Notes: generated by a model not told the origin, from the sequence alone. 64,000 nt of DNA from JANQPX01 sp050633905 (GCA_050633905.1 JBOEHJ010000014.1:25777-89776); one strand, 5' to 3'; counted from the first letter of the stretch, positions 8,591 through 17,959 are shown. Translations and numbers: made by a program.

Positions 8591-9175
8591 ATGATCAGAT
8601 CAATTTGCGTTTTCTGTGGATCGAAATTCGGGAGACAGCCTAGCTACCAGTCAGCCGCCGTCAGGCTTGGTGAGCTTGCCGCCGCCGCTGGTCTCGAGAT
8701 CGTCTATGGCGGCGGTCATGTTGGGCTGATGGGCACCGTCGCTGATGCCGCGATGAAAGCCGGTGGCCGGGTCACGGGCTTTATTCCCGAACGTCTGCTT
8801 GAGCTTGAAGTTGGTCATCGCGATATCTCGGAGCTCATCGTGACCAAAGCCATGTCCGATCGAAAAGATCGGATGATCGAACATTCGGATGCCTTCGCCA
8901 TTCTTCCGGGTGGCCTTGGTACCCTGGACGAACTTTTCGAAGTTCTCACGCTCCGTCAGCTGAGTTACCACGACAAGCCCATTGTCCTTCTCAATATCGA
9001 GAATTACTGGGATCCGCTGCTAGCGCTGATCGAACGAACCGTCGACGAGGACTTCACAGGTAGCGACGTGTCCTCAATGATCAGCTCGGTCACTGACGTC
9101 GACGCTTTCTTCACCGCCATCGGCGTCGAGGTGACCTCTTTCGAAAAACCGGTCACCATGCCTCACTCATCGTAG
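8591..9175 (+). CDS. LOG-family nucleoside monophosphate phosphoribohydrolase
   Basis: A 194-residue protein of the LOG/TIGR00730 family, which cleaves the base from nucleoside 5'-monophosphates and in some organisms activates cytokinin ribotides. The binding motifs are GGGHVGLMG (40-48), MSDRKDRM (88-95) and the signature PGGLGTLDELFE (106-117). A GGAG lies about nine bases before the ATG. The bacterial role is usually nucleotide salvage; plant-hormone activity cannot be read from the sequence. It is convergent with secB. Confidence 0.88.
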   Translation: MIRSICVFCGSKFGRQPSYQSAAVRLGELAAAAGLEIVYGGGHVGLMGTVADAAMKAGGRVTGFIPERLLELEVGHRDISELIVTKAMSDRKDRMIEHSDAFAILPGGLGTLDELFEVLTLRQLSYHDKPIVLLNIENYWDPLLALIERTVDEDFTGSDVSSMISSVTDVDAFFTAIGVEVTSFEKPVTMPHSS

Positions 9176-9235
9176 GACATAGCGACCGCTCTTTGACGAA
9201 CCTGGATCCGGGAACGGACCCACAGGCAAGTCCAA

Positions 9236-9772
9236 TCAGTTGACCGCGGCGGCGCTTGGCGCCTGTTCGGGCGCGCCCCCAGCGGCGGCCGCTGCTGCCT
9301 GTGCCTCCTGCTGTCGGCGGCGATACAACGCAACGAAATCGATGGGATCGATCATCAGCGGAGGGAAACCGCCGTCACGGGTCGCATCAGCAACGATCCG
9401 CCGCGCGAAGGGGAACAGCAGTCGCGGACATTCCACCAGCAACAGAGGTTGCAGGCTTTCCTTGGGAATGTTGGTCAGCATGAAGACGCCACCATAGCTA
9501 AGCTCAAGCACGAAAACAGCCTCATCGCCCACCTTGGCATCGACGTTGAGCACCAGAACCACCTCGTAGCGATTCTCAGCCATGGCTTCGCCACGAACGT
9601 CGACCCGAACACTGATCTCGGGGCGTTGCTGGCTCTGTTCGAGGCTGATAGGTGCCCGCGGATTCTCGAAGGAAAGGTCTTTGATGAACTGCGTCTGGAT
9701 CATCAAACGCGGCGCCTCGGTCTGCTCTGCAGGGTTGCCACCTGCTGCAGGTGTTTCAGGTGTTTCAGCCAT
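9236..9772 (-). CDS. secB: Protein-export chaperone SecB
   Basis: A 178-residue cytoplasmic chaperone that keeps preproteins unfolded and passes them to SecA. The core from IQTQFIKDLSFENP (about 26-39) through the strands VLNVDAKVGDEAVFVLEL and the segment CPRLLFPFARRIVADATRDGG without breaks is typical of SecB. Both tails are enriched in alanine and glutamate or glutamine, a common alphaproteobacterial feature. It lies about 85 bases downstream of the histidine phosphatase gene in the same direction. Confidence 0.94.
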   Translation of the reverse strand: MAETPETPAAGGNPAEQTEAPRLMIQTQFIKDLSFENPRAPISLEQSQQRPEISVRVDVRGEAMAENRYEVVLVLNVDAKVGDEAVFVLELSYGGVFMLTNIPKESLQPLLLVECPRLLFPFARRIVADATRDGGFPPLMIDPIDFVALYRRRQQEAQAAAAAAGGAPEQAPSAAAVN

Positions 9773-9857
9773 TGATTAAGTGTCCTCTATGCAAAGTGGT
9801 TGACGTTTTTCGGTGTGATGGCATTGGCTCAAGGCGAACCGGCATGCCTCTCTTCCT

Positions 9858-10400
9858 TCAAGATAGTCCAAGGTTTTTCGTCTCAGGCCCGACCTTTACG
9901 ATGGCAGCATTTTCAACTTCCTGGCCAGTAAAGGCCCGTATGAAGCCCCAATGTGAAATCACCGCAACATCGTTACGCTCCAAAAGATGACCATGACCCT
10001 CTCGAAAGAGATCGCAGCGGATCGCTATATCCTCTTCGGTTTCGGTCGGCTCTCCCCACCAGCCAGGCGCCAGTCCTGCGAAATCGATGTCGGGCCAGTC
10101 GGGCTTGAGGGTATCGGGATCGCTGCCGATATCACAGGAGAAGAAGCATCGCTCACGAACCAGGGGATTAATGGCAATTGGCAGATCAAGAGCTTTGGCA
10201 ACGATAGACGCCGTTTCCAGCGTTCGGCGATAGGGGCTCGCAACCAGCTCGGTCAGATCTTGGCCCGCAAGCTGCTCGATGAGACCATTGGCCTGTTCCC
10301 GACCAAGCGCCGTCAAGGAAGGGTCGCGAATGTCGGGATCGACCCGCGTCAACGAGAAATGATGATTCCATTCGGATTGCGCGTGGCGAATGAACATCAT
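9858..10400 (-). CDS. Histidine phosphatase family protein
   Basis: A branch-2-like phosphoglycerate-mutase-fold phosphatase of about 180 residues. The phosphohistidine motif is RHAQSEWN near the N-terminus, with the arginine of VASPYRRTLETA and the second histidine in VISHWGFIRAF. I chose the ATG at 10400, which overlaps the fxsA stop in an ATGA; a TTG 15 bases upstream is also open. The substrate is unknown; family members act on sugar phosphates, phosphoproteins or cobalamin intermediates. It is probably co-transcribed with fxsA. Confidence 0.8.
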   Translation of the reverse strand: MMFIRHAQSEWNHHFSLTRVDPDIRDPSLTALGREQANGLIEQLAGQDLTELVASPYRRTLETASIVAKALDLPIAINPLVRERCFFSCDIGSDPDTLKPDWPDIDFAGLAPGWWGEPTETEEDIAIRCDLFREGHGHLLERNDVAVISHWGFIRAFTGQEVENAAIVKVGPETKNLGLS

Positions 10401-11029
10401 GATGGGTCGCTCCAACTTCCTCGCGGCGGCGGCATGGACTGGGACGATCTGTCACTTCCGGCTTCGCCTGGGGAGTTTTCCGGATCACCGGGCTTGTCAT
10501 CTGAGGGTGCATCTTCAGGCGCCATCGACTCGAATTCACCTTCCACAACCGGCCCTCGCCTGCCCTGTTCCTCATTCGGTGATCCACCAGAACCAGGCGG
10601 CGGCATGCCAAACGTTGTTCCGCCCTGGTGAACCGAAGCGCGGAGGTGACCTCCCAAGACCTGATACAACCAGCTTCTCATCGGCGGCAAGAGCAGCAAG
10701 CCACCTATGATATCGGTGACGAACCCTGGGGTCAGCAACAAGGCGCCGGCGATCACCAGGCAAAACCCTTCGAAAACTTCTCCTAAGGGAACAGCACCAC
10801 GCTCTAGCTGCGACTGTGCCCGCGATAACACCGCGAATCCCTGCTGGCGCAACATCCATGTCCCGGCGACAGCCGTCAAGATAATCAGGGCGAGCGTAGG
10901 CCAAAGCCCAAGCCAGCCACCGACCTGAATCAGGACTGCAATCTCGATGATCGGCATCACAATGAACGCAATTAACAAAATTCGTCCAATTGGGAGCCGA
11001 CGTGTGGTTTGTTTTTCTGTTCGGGTCAT
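10397..11029 (-). CDS. fxsA: FxsA family membrane protein
   Basis: A 210-residue inner-membrane protein. The first 130 residues match the FxsA pattern: two or three transmembrane segments, the stretch IEIAVLIQVGGWLGLWPTL and the glycine-rich LLLTPGFVTDIIGGLLLLPP. The tail (about 130-210) is hydrophilic, rich in proline, glycine and acidic residues, and presumably cytoplasmic. FxsA was named for suppressing F exclusion of phage T7; its normal role is unclear. It sits between secB and timA, as in many alphaproteobacteria. Confidence 0.85.
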   Translation of the reverse strand: MTRTEKQTTRRLPIGRILLIAFIVMPIIEIAVLIQVGGWLGLWPTLALIILTAVAGTWMLRQQGFAVLSRAQSQLERGAVPLGEVFEGFCLVIAGALLLTPGFVTDIIGGLLLLPPMRSWLYQVLGGHLRASVHQGGTTFGMPPPGSGGSPNEEQGRRGPVVEGEFESMAPEDAPSDDKPGDPENSPGEAGSDRSSQSMPPPRGSWSDPS

Positions 11030-11133
11030 TATATGTTTGTTAATGATAAAACCTTAACTTGCACCTGCTGCTTCAGCGGTTAACATCCGCTAAACCGCTC
11101 GCCGCTGCAACCAAAGGCTTCAACGGAGCCGTA

Positions 11134-11817
11134 ATGTCTGAAGGATTTGCATACATCGACATCTTGTTTTTCGCTATGGTCGCTGCGTTTATAGCGCTTC
11201 GCCTCCGTAGCGTGCTAGGTCGTCGAACTGGTCAGGAACGCCGTCGCACAGAGGGCTACGGTGATATTGCGAACAACAGGTCGACAGATAATGTCGTGCC
11301 GCTTGGTGATCGGAGCGCCACGATGCCGGAAAACGACCTTGCCATCTCTGCTCTTAGCGATGAGACCGTCAAAGCTGAGCTGATACGCATTCGACAAGTG
11401 GATCCAAGTTTTGATCTGCAGCAGTTTCTGTCGGGTGCCAGGCTTGCGTTTGAAATGATCGTCGAATCCTATGCAGCTGGCGACAAGGAAACCTTACGTC
11501 CTCTATTGGCCGATCAGGTTTTCCGTGGTTTCGCGCGCGCCATCGACGAACGTGTCGCGATCGAGCAGACTTTGGACACCCAATTGATGATGGTGGGTGA
11601 GCCAAGTGTGCTTGAGGCCAAGCTGGATGACGGCGCTGCGGCCATCACGCTGCGTTTCGAGAGTGAACAGGTCAATATAGTCCATGATCGTGACGGCAAT
11701 GTCGTCGAGGGTGATCCGGGACAGGCCGATGAGGTTGTTGACATTTGGACGTTCGAACGTGATACGCAGAATGAGGATCCGAACTGGGTCTTGATCGAAA
11801 CGCGAACCCCCAACTAG
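11134..11817 (+). CDS. Tim44/TimA family membrane-anchored protein
   Basis: About 227 residues. An N-terminal hydrophobic segment (IDILFFAMVAAFIALRLRSVL) is followed by a linker of about 70 residues and a C-terminal Tim44-like domain (about 95-225). The pattern FLSGARLAFEMIVESYAAGD followed by LRPLLADQVFRGF is characteristic. Alphaproteobacterial TimA is the relative of mitochondrial Tim44, but a role in protein import has not been shown in bacteria. I chose the ATG at 11134, with GGAG about six bases upstream, rather than the open frame reaching back to 11059. mltA follows immediately. Confidence 0.85.
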   Translation: MSEGFAYIDILFFAMVAAFIALRLRSVLGRRTGQERRRTEGYGDIANNRSTDNVVPLGDRSATMPENDLAISALSDETVKAELIRIRQVDPSFDLQQFLSGARLAFEMIVESYAAGDKETLRPLLADQVFRGFARAIDERVAIEQTLDTQLMMVGEPSVLEAKLDDGAAAITLRFESEQVNIVHDRDGNVVEGDPGQADEVVDIWTFERDTQNEDPNWVLIETRTPN

Positions 11818-11818
11818 C

Positions 11819-13027
11819 TTGCCGATCGATATATTGAGACTGCCGTTCACGAGAACTGTTACGCCGATCCTTGCTGCTTTTCTGCTGTTTGGCTGCGGAA
11901 AAACCGAGGACATTCAGCCACAGGTTCAGTTTGCCCCTGTCGCTTATGAAGACCTCCAAGGCTGGCCGAACGATAATCCAACGGCTGCCATTGAGGCATT
12001 TAAACGCTCTTGCGGGAAACTGACCACACGCCCTGGCAATAGCGCCATTGGCGCCCATGATCTGTATGGTAAAGCCGAAGATTGGCGGCTGGCCTGTGAT
12101 GCCGCCGATGGCTTCAAAGCTAGTCCAACTGCTGAAGAGGCAAGACAATTCTTCGAAGCCTGGTTCCAGCCCTTTGAAATCACCGCGGATGGCAAGACGA
12201 GCGGATTGTTCACCGGCTATTATGAACCGTTGCTGCATGGCTCGAAAGATAAGATCGGCGACTACAAGATTCCCTTGCATCTGCCCCCCAGCGATCTGGT
12301 GCGCGTGGATCTGGGACGCTTTGACCCGGATCTCAAGGGGCAATCGATCCGAGGGCGCATCGAAGGCCAGCAGTTCATCCCCTATTATTCACGCGATGAT
12401 ATCGTAAGTGGCGCTCTTGCGGACCAAGAACTCGAGCTGGTCTGGGTGGATGATGAAATCGAGAAGTTCTTCCTGCAGATCCAAGGATCCGGTCAGGTTC
12501 GTCTCGATGATGGTACCGTGTTGCGTGTTGGCTATGCGGATCAAAACGGCCTGCCCTATCGTGCAATCGGCCGTGACCTGATCGAAATCGGAGCGCTCAG
12601 CCCTGAGGAAGTTTCGCTACAAAGCATTCGCGAATGGCTCGTGGCCAATCCCGAGAGAGCCAGAAGCATCATGTCGCGCAACAAATCCTATATCTTCTTT
12701 CAGGAAAATACCGAACTCGATCCTAGCGAAGGTCCGCTGGGCGCACAGAATGTGCCGCTCACTGCCGGACGTTCACTCGCGGTCGATCCGCGACATATCC
12801 CTCTGGGTGCCCCGCTTTGGCTCGAAACCACGGCCCCTTGGCCCGATGGCGAGCGTCCGCTGCGCCGTCTAGTGATCGCCCAGGATACCGGCGGTGCGAT
12901 CAAAGGTCCGATCCGTGGCGACGTGTTCTGGGGTGCGGGCGAACAGGCGGAAGCCATTGCTGGCCACATGAAGAACCAAGGGCGTTTCTTCGTCTTCGTG
13001 CCAAGGGGCGCCATCCGTACCAGCTAG
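11819..13027 (+). CDS. mltA: Membrane-bound lytic murein transglycosylase A (lipoprotein)
   Basis: A 402-residue enzyme that cleaves peptidoglycan glycan strands to form 1,6-anhydromuropeptides. The signal peptide ends in lipobox LFGC with C26, so it should be an outer-membrane lipoprotein. The MltA core includes GLFTGYYEPLLHG (about 129-141), and the 3D domain has DTGGAIKGP (356-364) and RGDVFWG (366-372), whose D368 fits the catalytic aspartate. The start appears to be TTG, one base after the timA stop. In alphaproteobacteria smr usually follows directly; here lutABC lies between. Confidence 0.92.
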   Translation: MPIDILRLPFTRTVTPILAAFLLFGCGKTEDIQPQVQFAPVAYEDLQGWPNDNPTAAIEAFKRSCGKLTTRPGNSAIGAHDLYGKAEDWRLACDAADGFKASPTAEEARQFFEAWFQPFEITADGKTSGLFTGYYEPLLHGSKDKIGDYKIPLHLPPSDLVRVDLGRFDPDLKGQSIRGRIEGQQFIPYYSRDDIVSGALADQELELVWVDDEIEKFFLQIQGSGQVRLDDGTVLRVGYADQNGLPYRAIGRDLIEIGALSPEEVSLQSIREWLVANPERARSIMSRNKSYIFFQENTELDPSEGPLGAQNVPLTAGRSLAVDPRHIPLGAPLWLETTAPWPDGERPLRRLVIAQDTGGAIKGPIRGDVFWGAGEQAEAIAGHMKNQGRFFVFVPRGAIRTS

Positions 13028-13049
13028 CGGTATGATCACATTCTTTTTT
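13025..13049 (+). repeat. Stop-codon-anchored repeat, degenerate copy 2
   Basis: Only the first part is recognisable: TAGCGGTATGATCACATT starting at the mltA stop codon. A run of seven T follows at about 13043, so this copy may act as a terminator. Confidence 0.4.
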
Positions 13050-13302
13050 TGTTACTAAACCACAATGCACTCTTGGTCCCTTTGATCAGCAATGTATTTT
13101 GGACAAACTGAGCGGCATCCAATCATCAGACGCGCCTCTTGGGGCGTGACCACGACGATCAATGCTCGGTATTGTTGAAAGGAGAATAACCCACAACACT
13201 CACGCATTGCGTCCGCCGGCACCCTATCGATTGCCGCCAGCCTCTGCACTCGGCTAAGCTGAACGTTGTTCGTCGGAGAAGAAATGGAGTTCAAGGACGT
13301 CG

Positions 13303-14091
13303 ATGTCTGATCGGAATGTCGCCCTGTTCGTCACCTGTCTGGTTGATCTCTTCAGACCTTCGGTCGGTTTTTCGGCAGTGGAACTTCTCAAGAATGCAGA
13401 ATGCACGGTCTCTGTGCCGCCTGGCCAAACATGCTGTGGCCAACCCGCCTATAACCAAGGTGCCCGTGCCGATACGATAGCGATTGCCAAACAGACGATC
13501 GAAGCTCTTGAAGGCTATGACTATGTCGTCGTGCCGTCAGGCTCCTGCGCAGGCATGCTGAAAAAGCACTATGTCACCTTGTTTTTGCCGGACGATCCTT
13601 GGCAGGCGAGAGCTCAGGTTCTCGCCGATCGTACCTTCGAATTGCTGACCTTCCTCGTAGATGTTCTTGATGTTCAGACGGTCAAGGCTCGCTGGCAGGG
13701 GATAGCGACCTATCATGATTCCTGCTCTGGCCTGCGCGAGCTTGGGATCAAGCAACAGCCGCGAAAACTCCTGGCCAATGTCGATGGGCTAGATCTGAAC
13801 GAAATGCAGAATGCTGAGATATGCTGTGGTTTCGGCGGGACGTTCTGTGTCAAATATCCCGATATCTCCACCAAGATGGTCAGCGACAAGGTTGAGCAGA
13901 TTGAGGCAAGCGAGGCCGATCTGCTTCTGGCCGGCGATCTCGGTTGCCTGTTCAACATGGCCGGCCGGCTCAAACGGCTTGGCAGCAAGATCGAAGCCCG
14001 CCACATCGCCGAGGTTTTAGCCGGCAATCTCGACGAGCCGCCGATTGGATGTAGCGCCGAGGCCGATGTCAGAACAGCAAAGGGCGCTTGA
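13303..14091 (+). CDS. lutA: Lactate utilisation protein A (CCG-domain Fe-S protein)
   Basis: A 262-residue cytoplasmic protein with two cysteine-rich CCG domains: CCGQPAYNQG at 44-53 and ICCGFGGTFC at 173-182. LutA works with LutB and LutC to oxidise L-lactate to pyruvate, as first shown in Bacillus. The same domains occur in GlcF and heterodisulfide reductases, but the adjacent LutB and LutC genes settle the call. An AAGGA lies a few bases before the ATG. The next gene overlaps or touches its stop. Confidence 0.9.
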   Translation: MSDRNVALFVTCLVDLFRPSVGFSAVELLKNAECTVSVPPGQTCCGQPAYNQGARADTIAIAKQTIEALEGYDYVVVPSGSCAGMLKKHYVTLFLPDDPWQARAQVLADRTFELLTFLVDVLDVQTVKARWQGIATYHDSCSGLRELGIKQQPRKLLANVDGLDLNEMQNAEICCGFGGTFCVKYPDISTKMVSDKVEQIEASEADLLLAGDLGCLFNMAGRLKRLGSKIEARHIAEVLAGNLDEPPIGCSAEADVRTAKGA

Positions 14092-14099
14092 GAACGACG

Positions 14100-15527
14100 A
14101 TGCAGCCCACCTCTCTCGCCTTCAAAAGTAATGTTAAAAAAGCGCTGGGTGATGAAGCCCTGCAAAAAGCATTAGCCATGGCCGAAGGTGGTTTTCAAAA
14201 AAAACGCGCGGATGCAGCGGACAAACTTCCTGAGTTCGACGCTTTGCGTGACGCAGCAAAAGCTATCAAAGACCATACGCTCGGCCATCTCGATCTTTAT
14301 CTCGAGGCCTTTGAGCAGCGGGTGATCGAGCAGGGCGGCCAGGTTCACTGGGCCGAAGACGACGCCCAAGCCCGTTCCATCATTACTAAGCTCTGCAAGG
14401 AGGCAGGTGCTGGCTCGGTCACCAAATCGAAGAGCATGGTGACCGAGGAGATCGGCCTGAATGAGGTCCTCGAAACCGAAGGCATCACCCCCATCGAGAC
14501 CGACCTTGGCGAGCATATCATCCAGCTCGCAGGCCAGCGGCCGAGTCATATTCTGGCCCCTGCCATTCACATGACCAAGGACCGTATCTCGGATCTGTTC
14601 ACCAAGCATCATGGCAGGCCGCGCGTCGAAGAACCGGAAGCCCTTCTGAACGAGGCCCGCGACTTTCTCAGGCAGCGCTATCTGGAGGCCGATGTCGGGA
14701 TCACCGGGGCCAATTTCCTGGTCGCGGAGACCGGCTCAATTGTGCTGGTCACCAATGAGGGCAATGCCGAACTGACCCAAGGCCTGCCGAAAACCCATAT
14801 CGCGATCGCCGGCATCGAGAAACTGGTGCCAACCCTGGACGATGCCTTCGCCCTGCTCCGCGTTCTTGCCCGATCGGCGACAGGGCAGGATTTCTCCACT
14901 TATACGACCGTTCTCACCGGCCCCAAACGGCAGGACGACCTGGATGGCCCGGAGACGTTCCACGTCGTTATCCTCGACAATGGTCGATCTACAATGTTGG
15001 GCACCGAGTTTCAGGATATGCTGCGCTGTATTCGCTGCGGTGCCTGCATGAACCATTGCCCAGTCTATCTCACAGCCGGCGGCCATGCCTATGGCTGGGT
15101 CTATCCGGGGCCGATGGGGGCCGTGCTGACCCCAAAGTTCATCGGGATCGAACAGGGTCAGCATTTGCCAAATGCATCAACCTTCTGCGGGCGTTGCGAG
15201 CAGGTCTGTCCGGTACGCATTCCGCTCCCGAAGATGATGCGTCATTGGCGAGAGGATCAGTTCCAGAAAAAACTCACACCGCCGACAGCGCGTTACGGTC
15301 TCGCTCTTTGGTCTTTTATCGCAAGGCGCCCCATGCTCTATCATCTCGGCGCCCGGGTGGTGATGCGCGTCTTGGGTTGGTTTGGCCAAAGAAACGGGTG
15401 TTTTCGGAAGCTGCCACTTGCAGGCGGCTGGACGGTCTCACGCGATATGCCGGCCCCCGCTGGTGCTACCTTTCAGGCACGCTGGAAGCAAGCGACGCGT
15501 GATCGAAACGGGAGGACAGCACCTTGA
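14100..15527 (+). CDS. lutB: Lactate utilisation protein B (Fe-S protein)
   Basis: About 475 residues. The N-terminal two-thirds is the LUD domain (SKSMVTEEIGLNEVLE at about 110-125, GITGANFLVAETGSIV at about 200-215). Two 4Fe-4S binding sites follow: CIRCGACMNHCP (about 310-321) and CGRCEQVCP (about 363-371). It carries electrons in the LutABC lactate oxidase complex. I chose the ATG at 14100, with a GAG-rich stretch upstream; a TTG at 14088 overlapping the lutA stop is an alternative. The C-terminal tail of about 95 residues is of normal length. Confidence 0.9.
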   Translation: MQPTSLAFKSNVKKALGDEALQKALAMAEGGFQKKRADAADKLPEFDALRDAAKAIKDHTLGHLDLYLEAFEQRVIEQGGQVHWAEDDAQARSIITKLCKEAGAGSVTKSKSMVTEEIGLNEVLETEGITPIETDLGEHIIQLAGQRPSHILAPAIHMTKDRISDLFTKHHGRPRVEEPEALLNEARDFLRQRYLEADVGITGANFLVAETGSIVLVTNEGNAELTQGLPKTHIAIAGIEKLVPTLDDAFALLRVLARSATGQDFSTYTTVLTGPKRQDDLDGPETFHVVILDNGRSTMLGTEFQDMLRCIRCGACMNHCPVYLTAGGHAYGWVYPGPMGAVLTPKFIGIEQGQHLPNASTFCGRCEQVCPVRIPLPKMMRHWREDQFQKKLTPPTARYGLALWSFIARRPMLYHLGARVVMRVLGWFGQRNGCFRKLPLAGGWTVSRDMPAPAGATFQARWKQATRDRNGRTAP

Positions 15528-16273
15528 GTGATGCGCGCCAGGCCATCCTCGCCAGGATGCGTCACGCCTTAGGCAGAGAGATGTCTGATGCTGTAAATGG
15601 CAGTCATAGTGATGCTCATCGCACAGTAGCCGAAAGGCTCGCCGATCCGAAACCGACACTTGTCCCTGCCCGCGCTAATCTTGCACTTGAGGCACGGATT
15701 GATCTCTTCACGGCGCAGGCGAAGGCTGTTCAAGCCAATGTTCTCCGTGTGAAAAGCTACGCCGAGCTTCCCGATGTCATCGCCGATTATCTGCGTGGGC
15801 AGAACCTGCCCTTGAACCTTGTCACAGCGAGTGACGAGAGACTTGATAAGCAAGCTTGGGATGAGGGTCTTTGGGAGATCAGGAGCGGTCGTCCCACCGC
15901 AGAAGATCCGATCGGCTTGACCACGGCGGTCGCCGGCATTGCTGAGACCGGCACCTTGATGCTCGCCTCCGATGCCAATCACCCGATGACCCTCGCTTTT
16001 TTGCCGGAAACCTCGATCATCACGCTAGAATGCGCTGACGTTCATCGCGCCTATGAAGATGCTTTCAAGCAGTTTCGAGAAATCCAGGCGCTGCCGCGTT
16101 CTGTCAATCTGATTACCGGCCCGTCACGCTCCGGCGATATCGAGCAGACCTTGCAGCTGGGCGCTCATGGGCCGAAGCGTCTCCTTGTGATCTTGATTGA
16201 TCAAGCTGATCATCACAAAATCGATCAGGCAACCGCGTCAGCAACCCAAGAAACACTTGATGCCAAGGGATGA
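15524..16273 (+). CDS. lutC: Lactate utilisation protein C
   Basis: A 249-residue LUD-domain protein, the third member of the lactate oxidation system. Typical segments are PIGLTTAVAGIAETGTLML (about 126-144), the LPETSIITLE strand and VNLITGPSRSGDIEQTLQLGAHGP near the C-terminus. The start is a TTG that overlaps the lutB stop, and its own stop overlaps the smr start in an ATGA. Translation of lutABC-smr is therefore probably coupled. Confidence 0.9.
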   Translation: MSDARQAILARMRHALGREMSDAVNGSHSDAHRTVAERLADPKPTLVPARANLALEARIDLFTAQAKAVQANVLRVKSYAELPDVIADYLRGQNLPLNLVTASDERLDKQAWDEGLWEIRSGRPTAEDPIGLTTAVAGIAETGTLMLASDANHPMTLAFLPETSIITLECADVHRAYEDAFKQFREIQALPRSVNLITGPSRSGDIEQTLQLGAHGPKRLLVILIDQADHHKIDQATASATQETLDAKG

Positions 16274-16824
16274 CCAAGCGCCGCAGCCTCACCGCTGACG
16301 AGATCAAGCTCTGGCAACGCGCGACAAAGGATGTCGATCGAAGGATTGAGCAGCCCACACCGCCGGAAACGCCCAAGCCTCCAGCCGCTCGACTTGACGG
16401 TCTAGCCTCGAGACAAACTGAGTACCACCGAGCCATTGCGGAACAAGGTACAGCGCTACCGAGGCGTTCAACAATGCCCGAGCTTGATCCGAACCGCCCC
16501 ATCAATACCGATCGACGCACCTTTGAACGCCTGAAACGTGGGCGGATTCCCATCGATCGCAGCCTCGATCTGCATGGTCGCACGCAGGTGGAGGCGCATG
16601 GTGCTCTCGCTCGCTTTCTCACCGCAGCGGCAGCCGGCGGCTCGCGCTGCATTCTGATCGTGACCGGGAAAGGTGTCGATGGCGTTGGCGTTCTTCGCCA
16701 GATGGTGCCGAGATGGCTCGCTGAAGAGGGCAACCGGGAGAAAATCGTCACCTATTGCCGAGCCCAGCCTCACCATGGTGGCGAGGGTGCTCTTTATGTC
16801 CTGTTGAAGCGTCGTCGGGATTGA
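16270..16824 (+). CDS. Smr domain protein
   Basis: A 184-residue protein with a variable N-terminal half and a C-terminal Smr domain (about 95-183). The signature is LDLHGRTQVEAHGAL followed by VTGKGVDGVG and a C-terminal GGEGALYVLLKR. Smr domains are nucleases or nucleic-acid binders related to the MutS2 C-terminus; the physiological role of stand-alone forms is uncertain. The gene normally follows mltA in alphaproteobacteria. Here it overlaps lutC by four bases. Confidence 0.88.
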   Translation: MTKRRSLTADEIKLWQRATKDVDRRIEQPTPPETPKPPAARLDGLASRQTEYHRAIAEQGTALPRRSTMPELDPNRPINTDRRTFERLKRGRIPIDRSLDLHGRTQVEAHGALARFLTAAAAGGSRCILIVTGKGVDGVGVLRQMVPRWLAEEGNREKIVTYCRAQPHHGGEGALYVLLKRRRD

Positions 16825-16972
16825 GTTTAACGTGAAGGCGCCGCAGCCCACTCCTTCGCCCGGCCACCGGCAGGATCACACCATATCGGGTGGTTTGGCG
16901 GAGAGCGGGCCGGTGCGGGCCTAACCCAAAAGAATAGTTGGAAACGGGAGCGGGCTGGTGCCGTTCAAGCAA

Positions 16973-17857
16973 CTAAACAATCGATTCCGGGATCACCACC
17001 TGATCGAAATCAATGGCGTCAAAAGGCACCTCCCCTGGCGATCCGGCGGCAAAGAGCATCTTGGCATCGCCGAGGGCGGGCAAGGCGAGGAGCTGGCTGC
17101 AGACTGTTTTGAAAGCACCGGCATCGACGACCGTCATCGCATGCCGGGGATCGCCATCGGGTGCGTGGCGATCCGCCAGGAGATCAATCCAATCCTGCCA
17201 GTCGTCATTACCGGGATCCGGCGTTCCGGCAGCCGCGAAACGACTCAGATAATGATTGATCAGCGGTGAAGAAGGATCATTAAGATCATGCGCGGTAATC
17301 ATTGACAGGCCAGGCGGTATCGCTTCACAGAAGATCTTGGCATCACCGCCGGAGGCCGAATGGCCCGTTCCGTGCAGATCCAGCAGACCGCGTCCCGGCA
17401 TATGAAGGGGGTCCAATTCGCGCCAAAGGCCTTTGGCGGTTCGCACCCGAATACTTGCCTGGCTGCCGGCATGGCGAAGCCAAAAAGCATCAAAGCGGTC
17501 AGCAATCACGAGGTTGAACGGCTGATAGCTCTCAGGATCGAGGTCGACTAGCGCCTCGGCTGCCATTTTAGCCTCGGCATGATCGAGCGCTTCCAGCACC
17601 AGCTCCCCGCGAGAGCGCTTGCCAGCTTTAGGCCCTAGCGTGCCCGGTCGATTCAAAACAGCGGCCATCAAGCCATCGTCATTAACCCCGAACCAGCTGC
17701 CACCAGCAGAAACGTCCATGCCCGCCACAACTTCTGGCCGATCCGGCCAATGGCGCGCCGGCGCCCGCCAGGGTCGATGCTCAAGCTCATCACGATTAGC
17801 GCCCAGGATCAGGGGCCAAGTCGCTTCGGGCCTTCTAAGGATGACAAGCGTGCACAT
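16973..17857 (-). CDS. NRDE family protein (TANGO2-like)
   Basis: A 294-residue protein beginning MCTLVILRRP with GANRDELEHRP at about 18-28, the NRDE motif that names the family. GGSWFGVNDDGLMAAVLNRPG follows at about 51-71, also conserved. TANGO2 relatives have been linked to heme or lipid handling in eukaryotes, but the bacterial function is not settled. The second residue is cysteine, as in many members with a possible N-terminal nucleophile. It is convergent with smr and divergent from the zeta gene. Confidence 0.85.
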   Translation of the reverse strand: MCTLVILRRPEATWPLILGANRDELEHRPWRAPARHWPDRPEVVAGMDVSAGGSWFGVNDDGLMAAVLNRPGTLGPKAGKRSRGELVLEALDHAEAKMAAEALVDLDPESYQPFNLVIADRFDAFWLRHAGSQASIRVRTAKGLWRELDPLHMPGRGLLDLHGTGHSASGGDAKIFCEAIPPGLSMITAHDLNDPSSPLINHYLSRFAAAGTPDPGNDDWQDWIDLLADRHAPDGDPRHAMTVVDAGAFKTVCSQLLALPALGDAKMLFAAGSPGEVPFDAIDFDQVVIPESIV

Positions 17858-17959
17858 CGTCTCTTTGAAACCTCAGCTAGCGCTGGCGCCCATGGCTCTC
17901 TCTACCTATATTGTGGCCAGAGACATGCTGCGCAATTCCACAGATGAAAAGAGGCTACC

